Below, piece by piece: positions 24,942 through 36,829 of a stretch of 64,000 nucleotides of DNA; position 1 is the first letter of the stretch, and each line of letters begins with the position of its first letter. A program made the position numbers and the translations under genes. The notes under the pieces were generated by a model, which was given only the letters and a program-made list of their open reading frames with translations, ran no database searches and was not told the DNA's origin. Source of the DNA: Panorpa germanica (Eukaryota > Arthropoda > Insecta > Mecoptera > Panorpidae). The stretch is taken from the NCBI GenBank assembly GCA_963678705.1, contig OY783213.1, forward strand, positions 13,644,451-13,708,450, written 5' to 3'.

Positions 24942-25127
24942 TTATAAACTTAGTTTTTGGGGTAAACTTCTGTTATACCATAACTGATGTCCGTTAAATG
25001 CTCTCTTTACGATTTTACGAACTGTTTCCAGTCCTAGGGCCCCCGGCAATGTAGAGAGCACCCATCGCAACGCAGATGTGCCTTGCGTTCGTAAGAATCC
25101 GAAATTATCATCGTACGTGCTTAGCAT
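24942..25127 (-). other. exon-like open frame, unassigned
   Basis: The frame reads STYDDNFGFLRTQGTSALRW, then VLSTLPGALGLETVRKIVKR, and stops after QKLSL. It is GC-richer than its surroundings and protein-like in composition. No family was recognised. It could be a terminal exon, a pseudogene or a transposon remnant; no supporting neighbour exon was found. Confidence 0.2.
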
Positions 25128-25307
25128 AATAACATTTTCAAATAGAATTTTAAAAACGGAAGTAAAACCTGATTTTTACGTCAATTTGTTCAAATATTTA
25201 TTATTAGTAATTATCATGCTTTGTTTTTTCTTAATTATTCCATTCCTTATTAGTTTCACTGATATTTTTTACATGTTTCACTACATAAAAGAAAAAAATT
25301 CATGTTG

Positions 25308-25520
25308 AATTCAAATTACGAGAGTTCGGCGGTGATTCATGCTTAAAACTAGTTGTGTCGAATAAATCTACGCCACAGTGAAATAGTACTGTCTTACTAA
25401 TTTCTTTATAATATATTTAGTAACGAAGGAGATATAAATCACCATTGTGCCGCAGATTTATACAGCTATTATAAACTTCTTAAGCATGAATCGCCAGCGA
25501 ACTCATGTAATTTGAACTAT
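25308..25520. mobile_element. MITE family E, copy 2
   Basis: The ends gaattcaaattacgagagtt and catgtaatttgaactat form an inverted repeat matching copy 1 at 22721-22932, including the subterminal cttaagcatgaatcgcc block. The middle differs from copy 1, as in MITEs whose ends alone are conserved. Confidence 0.8.
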
Positions 25521-27323
25521 ATCTTTCTACGGCAAATAAAGTGATGTCTTAGGACAGTGGTATCACCTGTGCACGCTAATTATAACTATCTATCTTAAGG
25601 CGTTTAAATAACGTCTCATTTAATTGATTATATGCCAAGTTTAACCATACATTTTTTAAAAATAACATGATCTACATGTACAATAAAAAATTTTCCATGC
25701 AGGATCACTACTGAAAACAAATTGACGCAAAATAAAAAAAAGAACTAAAATGAAATATATATATGAATATTATTTGACTTCATTGGTTGAGTATTAGTTT
25801 CAATACGGCCCCATACTCGTATAACTTTATTGGCATAAGTTTTAAAGCAAGTTTATATTCTCAAAGTAAATAGGCCAATGAGGGTTATACTGTGTGCAAG
25901 GCCAAGAAATTTCATCTGCGTTCTTCTCCCTAATCAAACACAAAATACAAACATACTGAATTTAATATATTATTAATTTCCATAAATATTTAAGATATAG
26001 CATGAGGAAGAGGTTCCAGTATTTCGGCTAGATCAGCCGGAGGGTACGAAGGCGAATATCCATAAGAAATTCACCCCTGGTACAAATAAAATGCAATACA
26101 AAAAATCAACAATAGTGGGAATCATAGTGTTAAATATATACGATGTGATATGGTTTTATAAAATATTCATAAAGTATTGTAATAATTGATCGAATGCTTA
26201 CTTTGAACTGAAACTGTAAATTGCTTAGAAATTGTAGATCAAATAAATTCTAATTTAGTGTTATTATAATTGCATCGGATTTATTGCAGGCGCATTAAAA
26301 AACCAATAATTTTTTTTAATTAATTATGCTTTAACATAGACTGTTATAGCTACTATCAAACATTTTAATATATATTTTAGTAAATATCTTAAATTTTTCA
26401 TATAATTTATTATTCTCTTTTCACTATGTTATTTTAAATATTTTTAAACGACTACTATGCAGAGATAGATGTCATCTACTATTTGGACGGATTAAAGAGT
26501 TCTCGGTTCCAAAATTTGGAATAAATAAATTTCGATAAAATAAATACAGAAATATCATATAGAAATTCAATAAGTGTGTAAACTTTATTTGGTTTTTTTA
26601 TAATTACATTCTAAATAAATAAATTATTTAAATTAATTATAAATTAGATTAAATATTACGCACAAAAACTTTTAAATTTTTTTAAGTAATTTAACTTCTA
26701 TTATTTCTGTTTATTACTATTATTCTATTTAAATAAAAATAAAAAAAATAAATATTGTGTTTGTTTTAGAATAAATATTTAAGTATAAACAAATGCTTAA
26801 TAAATAAAATAAATAACTTAGCGTTACATTGTCATGCGATTATGCATGACTCATAAGTTCTTAAAATACTTTTGATATTTTGAGTTCATAATAAATTACT
26901 CAAGTATTCAAAGTATTTCAAAAATATATTTGCTTAATGTTGGTTGTTCAAAATACGTTATTTTGGATTAATGGAATCATAAAACGTACTATTATGTATT
27001 ACCAAAATCATAAGAAGACCTTTTTAATTATCATTAGAGTCATAAAATGACCCTTTTGTATTTTTAAAACCATGAAAATGTTGATTTTATAAATTATGAA
27101 TTAAAACTTTTATTTTTTATGTTTTTGCTAGTCTTTATAAATCCTTTTTAAGGATTAAAGGAAATATAGTATCCTTATTTAGATTAAATATTACTAGATT
27201 TCGCTGTGTATGTGAATATAATTTTCGAAATGATTTTCTTGAGAACAAAATTTCTTATTATTTTAAACTCTCGCTATGCTCTTCACAACCGAAGTATTCT
27301 TTCTTTCCAAAAATTTACAACTT
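25521..27323. other. AT-rich intergenic DNA, 3' of serpin 2
   Basis: The stretch 26220-26800 is extremely A/T-rich. Nothing coding was seen. The segment 27165-27215 (agattaaatattactagatt) resembles 58120-58160 and may be a dispersed repeat. Confidence 0.4.
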
Positions 27324-30300
27324 TTAAAAGTCTGCAGGTTGTTCTGGGTTGATTACTTTTCCAGCAACGATTACAATGTCATCAACAGTGTCACGGACGA
27401 AGAACAAGAATGGCTTGTCTACAGTGAAGGACTGCATTTCTTCAGATTTTGAATTGGAAGCTGAAACCAGAAAGAATTTGTTAGAATATATAAGAAAATA
27501 AAAACGTCAAAAGTATTTGCCTCTCATTCACTCTCACGTATTTTATACACCGATAAATCTTATAACACGACAACTACCTCAAGTTTACAATTAATATTTG
27601 AGGTTTCTTTGTTCACTTAATGAAGTGAGGATTTAAGTAAATATGAAATATTTCAATTAATTTAATTGTAATTTCTTTACCTCTATTATTTAGTTATATA
27701 ATTTCTTACCTGTCAAGAAAGTTTCAGAGCTGCCACCTTCATCAACCCTGACGGTAACATGTTGAACTAAATCCTGAACAAACAGGTCTTCTTCTTCAGA
27801 AATTCCTGATAAATCAGAATCAGGACCAAATATACATTTCACTCCAATCTGAAATAATAGAGAGACAATTTGAACATTTGTAGTAGTTAACAATAAATAT
27901 ACTCGTATAAGACATCTTTAGGGCAGTGGTGTAGGTATGGTAAACCAAGGTGCTCGCTGCGTATAGTGAACTAAGAAAAACTAATAAAAGTACATGCTTT
28001 CGCTACACGCAAAATTTATCAATTTGTTCATTTTCACGATAAATCTCACCTATAAACTTGTACAGTAAAGTAATGGATTGTATGTCTGTCCTTTTTTATT
28101 AATATACATATTTTTTAAATAATCCTTCCCGATAATTTGTAATCCTACTGTATTATGATCTGTATTTTCTTTTTCTTTTCAAGTGGTCCTCCATTAATTA
28201 AATCATACACAAAGGGTGAAGGGGTTCTCTAAAGTGTGACAAGACGTGCTAAGACAGTGTTAAATTTGTGTGACATATCTAATCAGTAATTTGACTTCTA
28301 AAAATAAAAAGAAAAATAAGAAATGTTTTTTTCAAATATATGAAGTCATACCAGGGACAGGGTGTCCACAATGTGTAACAAGACGTAACAATGGCAACGA
28401 GAGGGTTAAAAATGTGTTAGGCTTATTGTGTATTAACGTAATGTGTAAATACTATGATTTTATTTTTTATTATTTAAATATATTTTACAAAAATAAAACT
28501 TGTCCGAGTTTTCTGTATTACGATCTACAATAAATGAGATGAGAGAGAGGGGGGAGGGGGGTAAATTATCTGATCATGCTTCCATAAGGTTTGATATGTC
28601 TTACTACGTCACTGTCTTAAAACCATTACGCAATACTTTATAGTAAACTGCATTCTAGTAAAAAATAACATAAACATAAAATAACGTTTGGTGCTAATGT
28701 ACAATTTTTTTGAAAGCAGTTAATCTATTCATAGGCCGTTCATTAATTACGTTACACACAGAGAGGGGGGGGGTCCCCAAAGTGTGACAAAACTTGACAA
28801 TAGCAACTTTACAAACCATGAAATTTGTAAATTCTGGAATACGTTACGTTAAATATCTTGATACGTTTAGTTTATCTAAAAACCAACTAATAAACTAGTA
28901 TCTATCCCAGTAAACAATTTGGTGAAGTGCCCTATTTGGTGAAGTTCGAGTCACTCGAACAATTCTATTCTAACGCTTTACAAGTTCTCTACCTGTCACA
29001 GATTTTGTGTTAGTTATTCTTTCTAGTATTCTTTCTTTTTCCAACATCATTCATTAAGTATTTCTGTTTCTTTCCCACATGGATATATTTTTTTTAAGTT
29101 CACTTTCATCTCATTTATTCCAAAGTGAGAGAGAAACGAGATGCGTTAGACAAGTAAAATATATTTTTCACCGTTACACTTGTATACTTGTATAATATTT
29201 CGTTCAGTACAGATGTTTAAAGTATATGCTATCCTTTTTCAACAAATATTTCTTTAATGGTAATAGACAGACGCTATCTCCCTCAATCCCCAAATAGAAT
29301 GTATATAAACGAAGATAGTACCTAGCGATGGTAAGACAGAGGTTTTAAACCTAACGCAGACCTGCCGATCGTGGATTTTTGAATCACCAAAACAATGTAA
29401 AAAACTAATATAACGAGTATTGTTGAAGATGAATAATATTCATTAAAAAAATCACGATCCGTACTAAAGATTACATCTATTTATTTCTTCATTTAAATAT
29501 TTATATTTTGCAGACTCTAAAAAGTAGAATTCCATTAAGTTTTATACCCCTGCTAGTTTCAAGTTTATAACTCCGGTCATAAATCATAAACCGACTCCGC
29601 TTTTAATTCAGCGGTGAACCGTCCTGGCAATGTCTGTAGCTCATAAAAAGGGCCTTTCCTATGAACGACTGAATAGAAAACGAACATGTTCCAGACAAAA
29701 AATTCATGATATGTAATAGAAATTAAGTAGAATTTACTCCAAAATGTTTACTGGGATATCTGAATAAAAAATGTTACAGCACTGCTAATATGTATAAGTA
29801 GTATTAAAACCAAAGTAAAAAATATAACATTTTTTTTATGTTTACTCCTATAAGTATGTAAATATAGGTGTATGGAAAAACCTACCATTCATCATGAAAG
29901 TCCACTTCTTTGTAATAAAAAAAAATGCATGTATAATTAATTCTTGGAAATTTTATATAAATTTCAGGAATTACCCATGATGATTCGAGTGTGTCAAACC
30001 GTGTTGTTATAGTATTACAAAATTCAATTAGCAGATCTCATAAAGAGAAGCCTGTTTACTAATTTATCCAATTCGTATAAATTAAATATTGAATGTTATG
30101 TATTAACCTTCGAAAGGGCGGACAATGGTCTGCTGGTGGTTTCTGTCTGGAACGATGGAATGGTTACCTCTACAGGACTCAAGGTCAAATGATTCTCAAT
30201 TCGTGCTAATGGGATTCCAGCTAAATCAGCTACCAGTTGCCGTAACCCGTCCCGAGAGTTGGGTAACAAGATTAACAGCGAATATCTTCCACCCTGTAAA

Positions 30301-33300
30301 TAAAAATAATTAAATCTTGATGATCTGGAGAACAAATTATATAATATAATATAATATAAATACCTGGTATGGCAGTTCAATTGCACAACTGTCTAACTCT
30401 GGAATAGATCCCATTTTAAAGATTCCAGTGGCTTGCATCATAGGAACAGAACGTTTTTCACTTCCAGAATTATAAAAAGTATCAACAGAGTCTTCAATTT
30501 TTTGGAAAGGTGTTACCCATGATCCTCTGTAATATAATCCATTAAACGTAATCATTACAGATTTTTTATCTTCTGAATTCTTTCTTCCAATGCTATTTCC
30601 AGATAAACTTGACAAAATATCATCATCTCCATACAACGTTCTTCCCAAGTTCAATGATTTCTGATGTGTTTCCACAGCCTCCATAATTTCACCATCTTCC
30701 TTGACTTTTACTTCTTCAGTTTTTACTGGTTCTTCTTCAACAGCTTTTTCAACTAATTCAATTTTTTTATCATCTGATTTTAACTCTTCTAGTTGAGCAA
30801 TATCTTTGCTATTTTCAGCGGTTGGAATTGATTTTGATTCTTCTAAAGGTTCACCAGGTAAATTGAATTCGGCTTCGTATCTTTCAACGCTTTTAACTTC
30901 GGTTAAGTAGTAGTCCATTAAAATTTTGCTGTAGTCGTCTTTCACAGTGTGGTTTTTGTACACGTAGAACCAATTTTTGAATTGTGGTGCATTGTTTTTA
31001 TTTTCGCGACTGATTTGAGTTAAAACAGATTGATATGTTGAACGAATAGAATCAATGTCTTCTGGTAAATGTAAGGCGCTGATTAATTGTCTTCTACTTT
31101 CTCCACGAGCACCTTCTGCAAGAATTGCCAGAATTGCGGAGTAGCCAAGTGGAGAAAATGCCAAATTCGAATCATTATCAACGTAACTCTGAAAATTATA
31201 TACGATTATAAAATAGATCATATATACAATAATTTATCTGGTCAACAAGAAATTATTTGAGTCATTGAGACACTGAAAGTAATATTATTTGCCTATGTAA
31301 AATATATAAGGGGTTTAAATAATCATTTTCTAAAATAGAATTTCGCGTATATATTGAAGACTATCATTGTCATTCTAGGTATATCAAATACATAATTTAT
31401 TTAAATTGCCAACATAGCTCCTCATGCGTTAACAGTTAATATATTATTTACGGAGCACGTTTCGTTGAAGACGCGTCTTCGAAAACAACGCGACGAAACT
31501 GAACGGTGGCACCCACCTTGCTCTGGAGCACGGGTGGGCGAAGTGAAATATCTCTTACGACTTTATACTATTTTCCATTTCGTCACTTGACACCGTCACT
31601 AATCCAAGCTATTAAATTGCAGAAAGTCACGTTCGCAACATCTGTTGATGCATGTGACACTGTCAAAAAGAAAACAAGATTAAGGAGTATCATACCTCCT
31701 TAGTAGACATTTATAAAATAGACATTTTGTTTTAATATTACTTTTATTTGTAGCCGAACGTTTGAAATATTAACCCAGTGAACACAGTTACGTACAGTTA
31801 CACTGTGACAAAGCGTCCAGTGAAATTTATCGCTATATTTCCAGTGAAATATGCTGTAATGCCGGCTCTACACCAAAGAGACAGTTTTGAAAACAGTTTT
31901 GTTTTCAAAAAACAAAACAAAAACATGAATTCTGTTTGGCGATAAATTTCTATTAAATTTGCTGGTCTTATGCTGTAATGCCGGCTTTACACCAAAGAGA
32001 CAGTTTTGAAAACAGTTTTGTTTTCAAAAAACAAAACAAAAACATGAATTCTGTTTGGCGATAAATTTCTATTAAATTTGCTGGTCTTATCTTTTGTACA
32101 CTGCATGCTGCACTTATTTATAACTGCTCTTAGAACAAGATAACTTGACAAGCGCAAATGTTCACAAAAAACAAAACTGCGTGTTCAAAACAAAACAGAC
32201 TAAAAAACAACAACAAACGTGTTTTCCTTTGGTCTCACCGACTGCATATGGAATTGTGTTTGTTTACTAAAACAGTTTTTAAAGACAAAAATGTTTTAGG
32301 AACTGTTCAGTTTTTACTATTTGTACATATCTCTCTGACCACAGTACTGATGATATAGTCGACTATTGACCTTGTAACTCGAACAGTTCCGAATCATCTG
32401 ATCGGGTTACGAACTTATTTTATTAATTCCACTATGTCGCCATCTTTATTGCAGTTTTATGTCTCTATAATAATTAATTCGTCCCTGTTAATGGATATTG
32501 ATTTAAGTTTTCTTACAAGCAATCTCATTAAAGTTAATTATAATACCGGTTCGTAAATCCTCGGAAATATAAAATAGTTTCACCACAAGATTTCAAGGAC
32601 AGTTACAATAACCACCGTGGTGATAAGAAAACAGATAAAAATGCAAATCAAAAATTAAAATAATTGCATATGTTTTAATACTAGAAATCTTGCAATCTTC
32701 TGTACATAATTTATATGTTTAAACATTTGGAAAGTCCCTATTCTTTGTAAATAAAGCGAAACTAACCAGACACAGACAATGGAACATGTGTACTGCAATT
32801 AATACGTATTATTAGTTCCAATAAATTAGGTCATGGAATAATCACTATAATTTGCTGAGTTAATGAAATATTATTGTTCAACTGCTTGTGTACAAGGTCG
32901 AGTTCTAGTTAATAATGTCTCATGAATGTAAGAAGAAAATTGTAGACATATAATAATACCTTTGTATTGTGCTTTAATGAGTGTATGTAAATTTAGCAAA
33001 TGCTTCAGACTTCTAGACATCAAAGTAACATAATGAAAGTAGAAATTCTGTAAAATTCACAAGCAAGCGTTGTTACCGCCTGCTTATTATAACATACTAC
33101 CATTGTTACACGAATGTTGACAGGCCAATTATTCTATCTATTCTATTCCTTCGCAGAATATGTTATTAAATATAATATTCTAATTAATACCAGCTAATTA
33201 TTATCTGTCATATGCAATATATACGGTTAATTTTATTAAAAAGTTAGCAGTAATGATATGAAATGTATGTTTTAACGCTTAGAAATAGGTTATGTTATAG

Positions 33301-33429
33301 AAAAATTACATACTTGTAAAATTGCAGTTGTCAAATCAATTGACGCTTCTCCAACAAAGTTTCTTGGTTTATCTTCTCTTGATGTTCTCGGTAATGCTAA
33401 TGTCACGCATATTAGACCCAATAGGCATC
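27324..33429 (-). CDS. serpin 2: divergent secreted serpin with acidic insertion (first coding exon not found)
   Basis: Five exons join in frame: 33429-33314, 31188-30364, 30293-30108, 27848-27710 and 27460-27324 (1403 nt, about 467 codons). As in serpin 1, the first exon found starts with two bases of a split codon inside a signal peptide (CLLGLICVTLALP), so the start codon lies upstream. Serpin landmarks are NLAFSPLGYSAILAILAEGA, MITFNGLYYRGSW, SVPMMQATG, SLLILLPNSRDGL and the C-terminal FTVDKPFLFFVRD with GKVINP. Between the helix C-F region and the NxLYxRG strand, the usual helix F motif is absent. In its place are about 100 residues rich in Glu and Lys (VEKAVEEEPVKTEEVKVKED). The hinge reads EGGSSETFLT instead of an alanine run, so inhibition by loop insertion is doubtful. 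Nominal P1-P1' is Glu-Glu. Its role is unknown. Confidence 0.9.
28211..28860. repeat. three copies of a short G-rich repeat in a serpin 2 intron
   Basis: The phrase gggg-tct/ccc-aaagtgtgacaaga/aacttgac recurs at about 28219-28255, 28360-28400 and 28762-28805. Each copy has nearby cgtaatg/cgttac sequence resembling insect MITE ends (attaattacgttacac at 28743). These are probably partial copies of one small element. The frame at 28270-28533 is a by-product. Confidence 0.45.
28906..29755 (+). mobile_element. family B element, longest copy (850 bp), inside a serpin 2 intron
   Basis: It begins cccagtaaacaatttggtga and ends ctccaaaatgtttactggg, so the outer 11 bp (cccagtaaaca) are inverted repeats. 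The left 170 bp and right 180 bp match 10872-11249. The extra middle of about 480 bp (29070-29565) is absent from that copy. It lies between the fourth and third located exons of serpin 2. No coding capacity was seen and no target duplication is obvious. Confidence 0.85.
31851..32088. repeat. perfect-length 119-bp tandem duplication in a serpin 2 intron
   Basis: Two adjacent 119-bp units (31851-31969 and 31970-32088) differ by a single base (ctctac/ctttac). Each contains accaaagagacagttttg and a self-complementary gttttgttttcaaaaaacaa. A looser inverted match (aacgtgttttcctttggtct) lies at 32216-32236, so the unit may be the end of a fold-back element. The near identity implies a recent duplication or an assembly artefact. 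Confidence 0.9.
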
Positions 33430-33959
33430 CTGCAACAATATGGAATGATTTCTTATTAATAATGAACCACTTAGTGGACCGCGAAATATTTTTAACGAAC
33501 CGTAAATGTAAATAGGTTAAAACACAGTGTGTCAATCAACTTTTACTGTAGCCCAATTTCATAAGAGTTGTCGTTATGTTAACGTTGTTATTATCTGATT
33601 TAAGGTGTTTGCATAATTTACAGGCTAAGAGTTATTGGCAATCTCTGACAATACTTTGAGACGTTAATGGTATAGTTTAGTTATCAATAAAGTTAGGTTA
33701 GGTAATTCAGTTACTGAAATGAATATGAAACAAAAATGTAAGCCTTTCCCAATGATAGTTAGGGCGAAAGTCTAATAAAACTCGAATTGATTCCGTGTTC
33801 CTTATTCAAACATTAAAAAGCATTTTACTTGAATCAAACACTCTGTCTGATACGAATCTTTTGATGCATTACGTTGTGTTGGCAGAACAGAATATCATAA
33901 TCGTTCGTGTTATTAGTTTCTAACGGTATATGTCATGTTGGGTTTAAATAGACAACCAA
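33430..33959. other. upstream flank of serpin 2
   Basis: The missing first coding exon of serpin 2 (start codon plus a phase-1 splice) should lie here or further right. No unique candidate could be picked by eye. Confidence 0.3.
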
Positions 33960-34137
33960 GTGTACAGTGACTGTGAGTATTTGACGCCTCCAAGTGTTCG
34001 GAGTTGTTCCAACATCAACTTCAAGTTAGCAATGTTACCTTACAGCAAGTCAGTAGCCAGCACTTCAACTAAATCATCTGCTGGGTCCACTGCGGGTCAC
34101 CTGAGGACATTCACTTCATCACTACGCTATAATGCAG
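33960..34137 (+). CDS. candidate exon of an unidentified plus-strand gene
   Basis: An open frame of about 59 codons runs from a possible acceptor (ccaag before 33960) or from the in-frame ATG at 34032 (MLPYSKSVASTSTKSSAGST). It ends at a good donor, gcag|gtatta, at 34137. The segment is markedly richer in G+C than its neighbourhood. The encoded peptide is Ser/Thr-rich and has no recognisable domain. A TATA-like tttaaata precedes it at about 33944. No partner exon was identified downstream. Confidence 0.3.
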
Positions 34138-34435
34138 GTATTAGCACATAACGTTATGATTCTGTACAACGCGTTGTGGATAACACATCGTTATGATATG
34201 TCGAGTGACAGTTGCTAGTAAGATTTAATTGATAAGTGTTGCCGCATGTTAGAGACACGATTCTCTTAAGACTGCATTGGAAATAGGACACAACTATTTA
34301 AGTTTATATATTTTTACTACCATAATTGGTGTATAATGGATTGTTTTTAGGGATGCCCCAAGCAAAGGCCCATTGTTGCAATCGTTCCAATTAATACTTA
34401 ATTTAAAAAATCAGATCAATAGTGGTGTAATATTG

Positions 34436-34506
34436 GCGACAACATTAATGCTAGACTGCAGTGTCTTCGGGATCGATCCCGAAGCAGAGTTTACTTTCTG
34501 GGTTCG
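34436..34506 (+). mobile_element. SINE fragment, tRNA-related head
   Basis: The segment aacattaatgctagactgca, then gtgtcttcgggatcgatccc and tttctgggttcg matches the head and B-box region of the SINE at 24463-24726, here in plus orientation. The body and tail are missing. Confidence 0.55.
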
Positions 34507-35250
34507 CTTTTTATCAAGTTAAATTATTAAAAAATTATGTACATATATAATTATATACTTATTCGGCAGCAGTGTAGAAAAAGTAAAAAAATATTTGAGT
34601 AGAACTCTTACCGACTGCTTGCGTCGCCGACTTTTTCTGAAGGCTGTATTAGAGTTGCTTCGCATTAATATATATTATCATAAAATGAAGTTTCTACTTT
34701 AATATCTATCAATACACCACTTTATTAAAGGTAATAAAATTGTACATTATATATCGGTTCGCTTTCCACTCTGAACGATTCACTGTGAATGAACAAAGAG
34801 TCCAAGCATGTTTCGGATATAGACGACTGCGAGTAAATGTATGTACATACATATGAACCATATTATGAATACAATTTTATCAAATACAAACTTTTTTGAT
34901 ACAGTGGTGTATTGATAAACATTGAAGTACAAACTTCTTTCTATGATAAAGTGTGCTAATGCTACTGTACCCTACAGGCAAAGTCGGATGTTGTAAATAG
35001 TCACTTCCAGTGAGAGATAGCCCTTAAGGAAAAGAGCGCTTATAGCGCATAGGCGATGAACCGCTTTACTAACCGAAAAGCAATCGCAGTATTTATTAAA
35101 ATTAAAAAATAAGTCATGTGTCGAACAGAAAGATCGGCATTCGATATGAAAAATTTTTTTTCGGAAAAATTAATTGTTAAAATTTGTAACAAAAGTGGTG
35201 GATTAATTTTTAGTTTATTTGTTGTGTTCCAAGCGTTAACTAGAAGACTT

Positions 35251-35504
35251 CCCAGTAAACAATTTGGTGAAATACCCTATTTAGTGACGTTTCTCTCACT
35301 ATTTCACTTCAATTATAGTTCGCATCAACTTTATCTTCATTTGTATTTCGGCAGGTGGAGTAATTTCGCCATCTGTAGCCGATAAAGTAGACATTTTATA
35401 TGAAAAAATGTGAGAAACTGAACTATAAATGAACTCTTTAATGACAAAAAAATCATGACGCATCTTCAATATGATGTCAAAGTGGCTCCAAAATGTTTAC
35501 TGGG
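35251..35504 (+). mobile_element. family B element, short intact copy (254 bp)
   Basis: It begins cccagtaaacaatttggtga and ends ctccaaaatgtttactggg, with both termini preserved. The inside (tatagttcgcatcaacttta, gagaaactgaactataaatg, catcttcaatatgatg) matches the copy at 6648-6871 reversed, not the longer copies, so the family has at least two internal types. No coding capacity. Confidence 0.85.
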
Positions 35505-36829
35505 TTAGAGGAAGAAACCTTTCCAAGTACAATGATATTATAAAAGTAGTGTAAAAAGAAAAATATAAATAGTGTAAATTAAGGAAATGTCAATGGACGA
35601 TCCTTAATGTCGTATGTTTTATATATAAGTATTGGTTATGGATAAATTCCTAGTTGGTCATTAGACATTGTAACTACGTAAATGAATAAAAAACAAAATG
35701 TTGTGTTATAATTATGAAATGAGTTTAGAATTATAAAACTAATAGGAGATTATAACAGTAACCCACAAAAACAATTAGTGCAGGATGCAGAAAAATGTTA
35801 TTATTATTTGCACCAAATACTTAAACTTAGGGTCATTCCAAAGCTTAATTAGGTAATTAGACTTCTGGTTAAGAAAGCCCTACTAATAATAAAATAACAC
35901 ACAAGTTGAAACTTATATCAGTAGTTTATCACATCATTTTTTACAAGAGTTTCAAGCATTTCAAATATTCAAATCAATCTTGAGGTAAATTAAAAGAAAA
36001 TATTTTTTTATGTTATTACGTGTTTAGAATTCAATATGAACAGTTATTTTTAAATAAGCGTTTGAAAAATAATTTTAAAATAAAAATTAAATCTATTTCA
36101 TTCACACACTTTTAAAATATTCAATAAAAATAATCGAGAACCGTATAGTAAGGGTATAAAGATGTGTAATTATTATTTTAGAATCATAAAGTAGTTCGTA
36201 AATACAAACATAGCATTTACATAATATTGATATTCGTTGAATATGATTTTTTATAAGTTCTACGCTAATTACAAAAAAAAACATAATTTTCAATATTTAC
36301 CTATTTTAAATATTCCCATATTTACAAAGTTTAACAACAAATAACAAAAGAACAATTTTCAAAATGACTTTTCTAACAAAACTTTAAATATGAAGTGTTC
36401 GCTCTGAATACTTATGCTGCGTTTTTATGCCTTCGTGAATCTTCATTTAGCTCCGCCTTAAAAAAGAATCTTCTGGGTCATTTACCCCCTCCTGTGGACA
36501 TCTTATCATACTAAACTTACAGTTTAAAATAATAATAAATAAATGGTCAATAACGTTATGGTTTCAACAGCTTCTACAAATTCTTATATCATTGAAATAT
36601 CTATATGTAATTTTTAAGGCAATAACCTTTGTGCAACGTTGAAATACTCACCCACTCATTGAAAAGACATATCCAGTTATCCTCAATTCAAGAAAGTCAG
36701 TACCCAAGCTAAAATTAGCACAGACTATAACTGAAGAATGTAGCCACTCTGAAAAACTCGCCAACTCCGAAAAGTATCGCTATATATTTAATTGATGTCC
36801 ACCAATATTTTTCTTTTTTGTTATTGTAA
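35505..36829. other. gene-free AT-rich stretch
   Basis: No exon-like frame or recognised repeat. Confidence 0.4.

Noticed and set aside
27165-27215. Similarity of 27165-27215 to 58120-58160 as a new repeat family
   Set aside because: It is short and AT-rich, and no ends could be defined; too weak to call a family.
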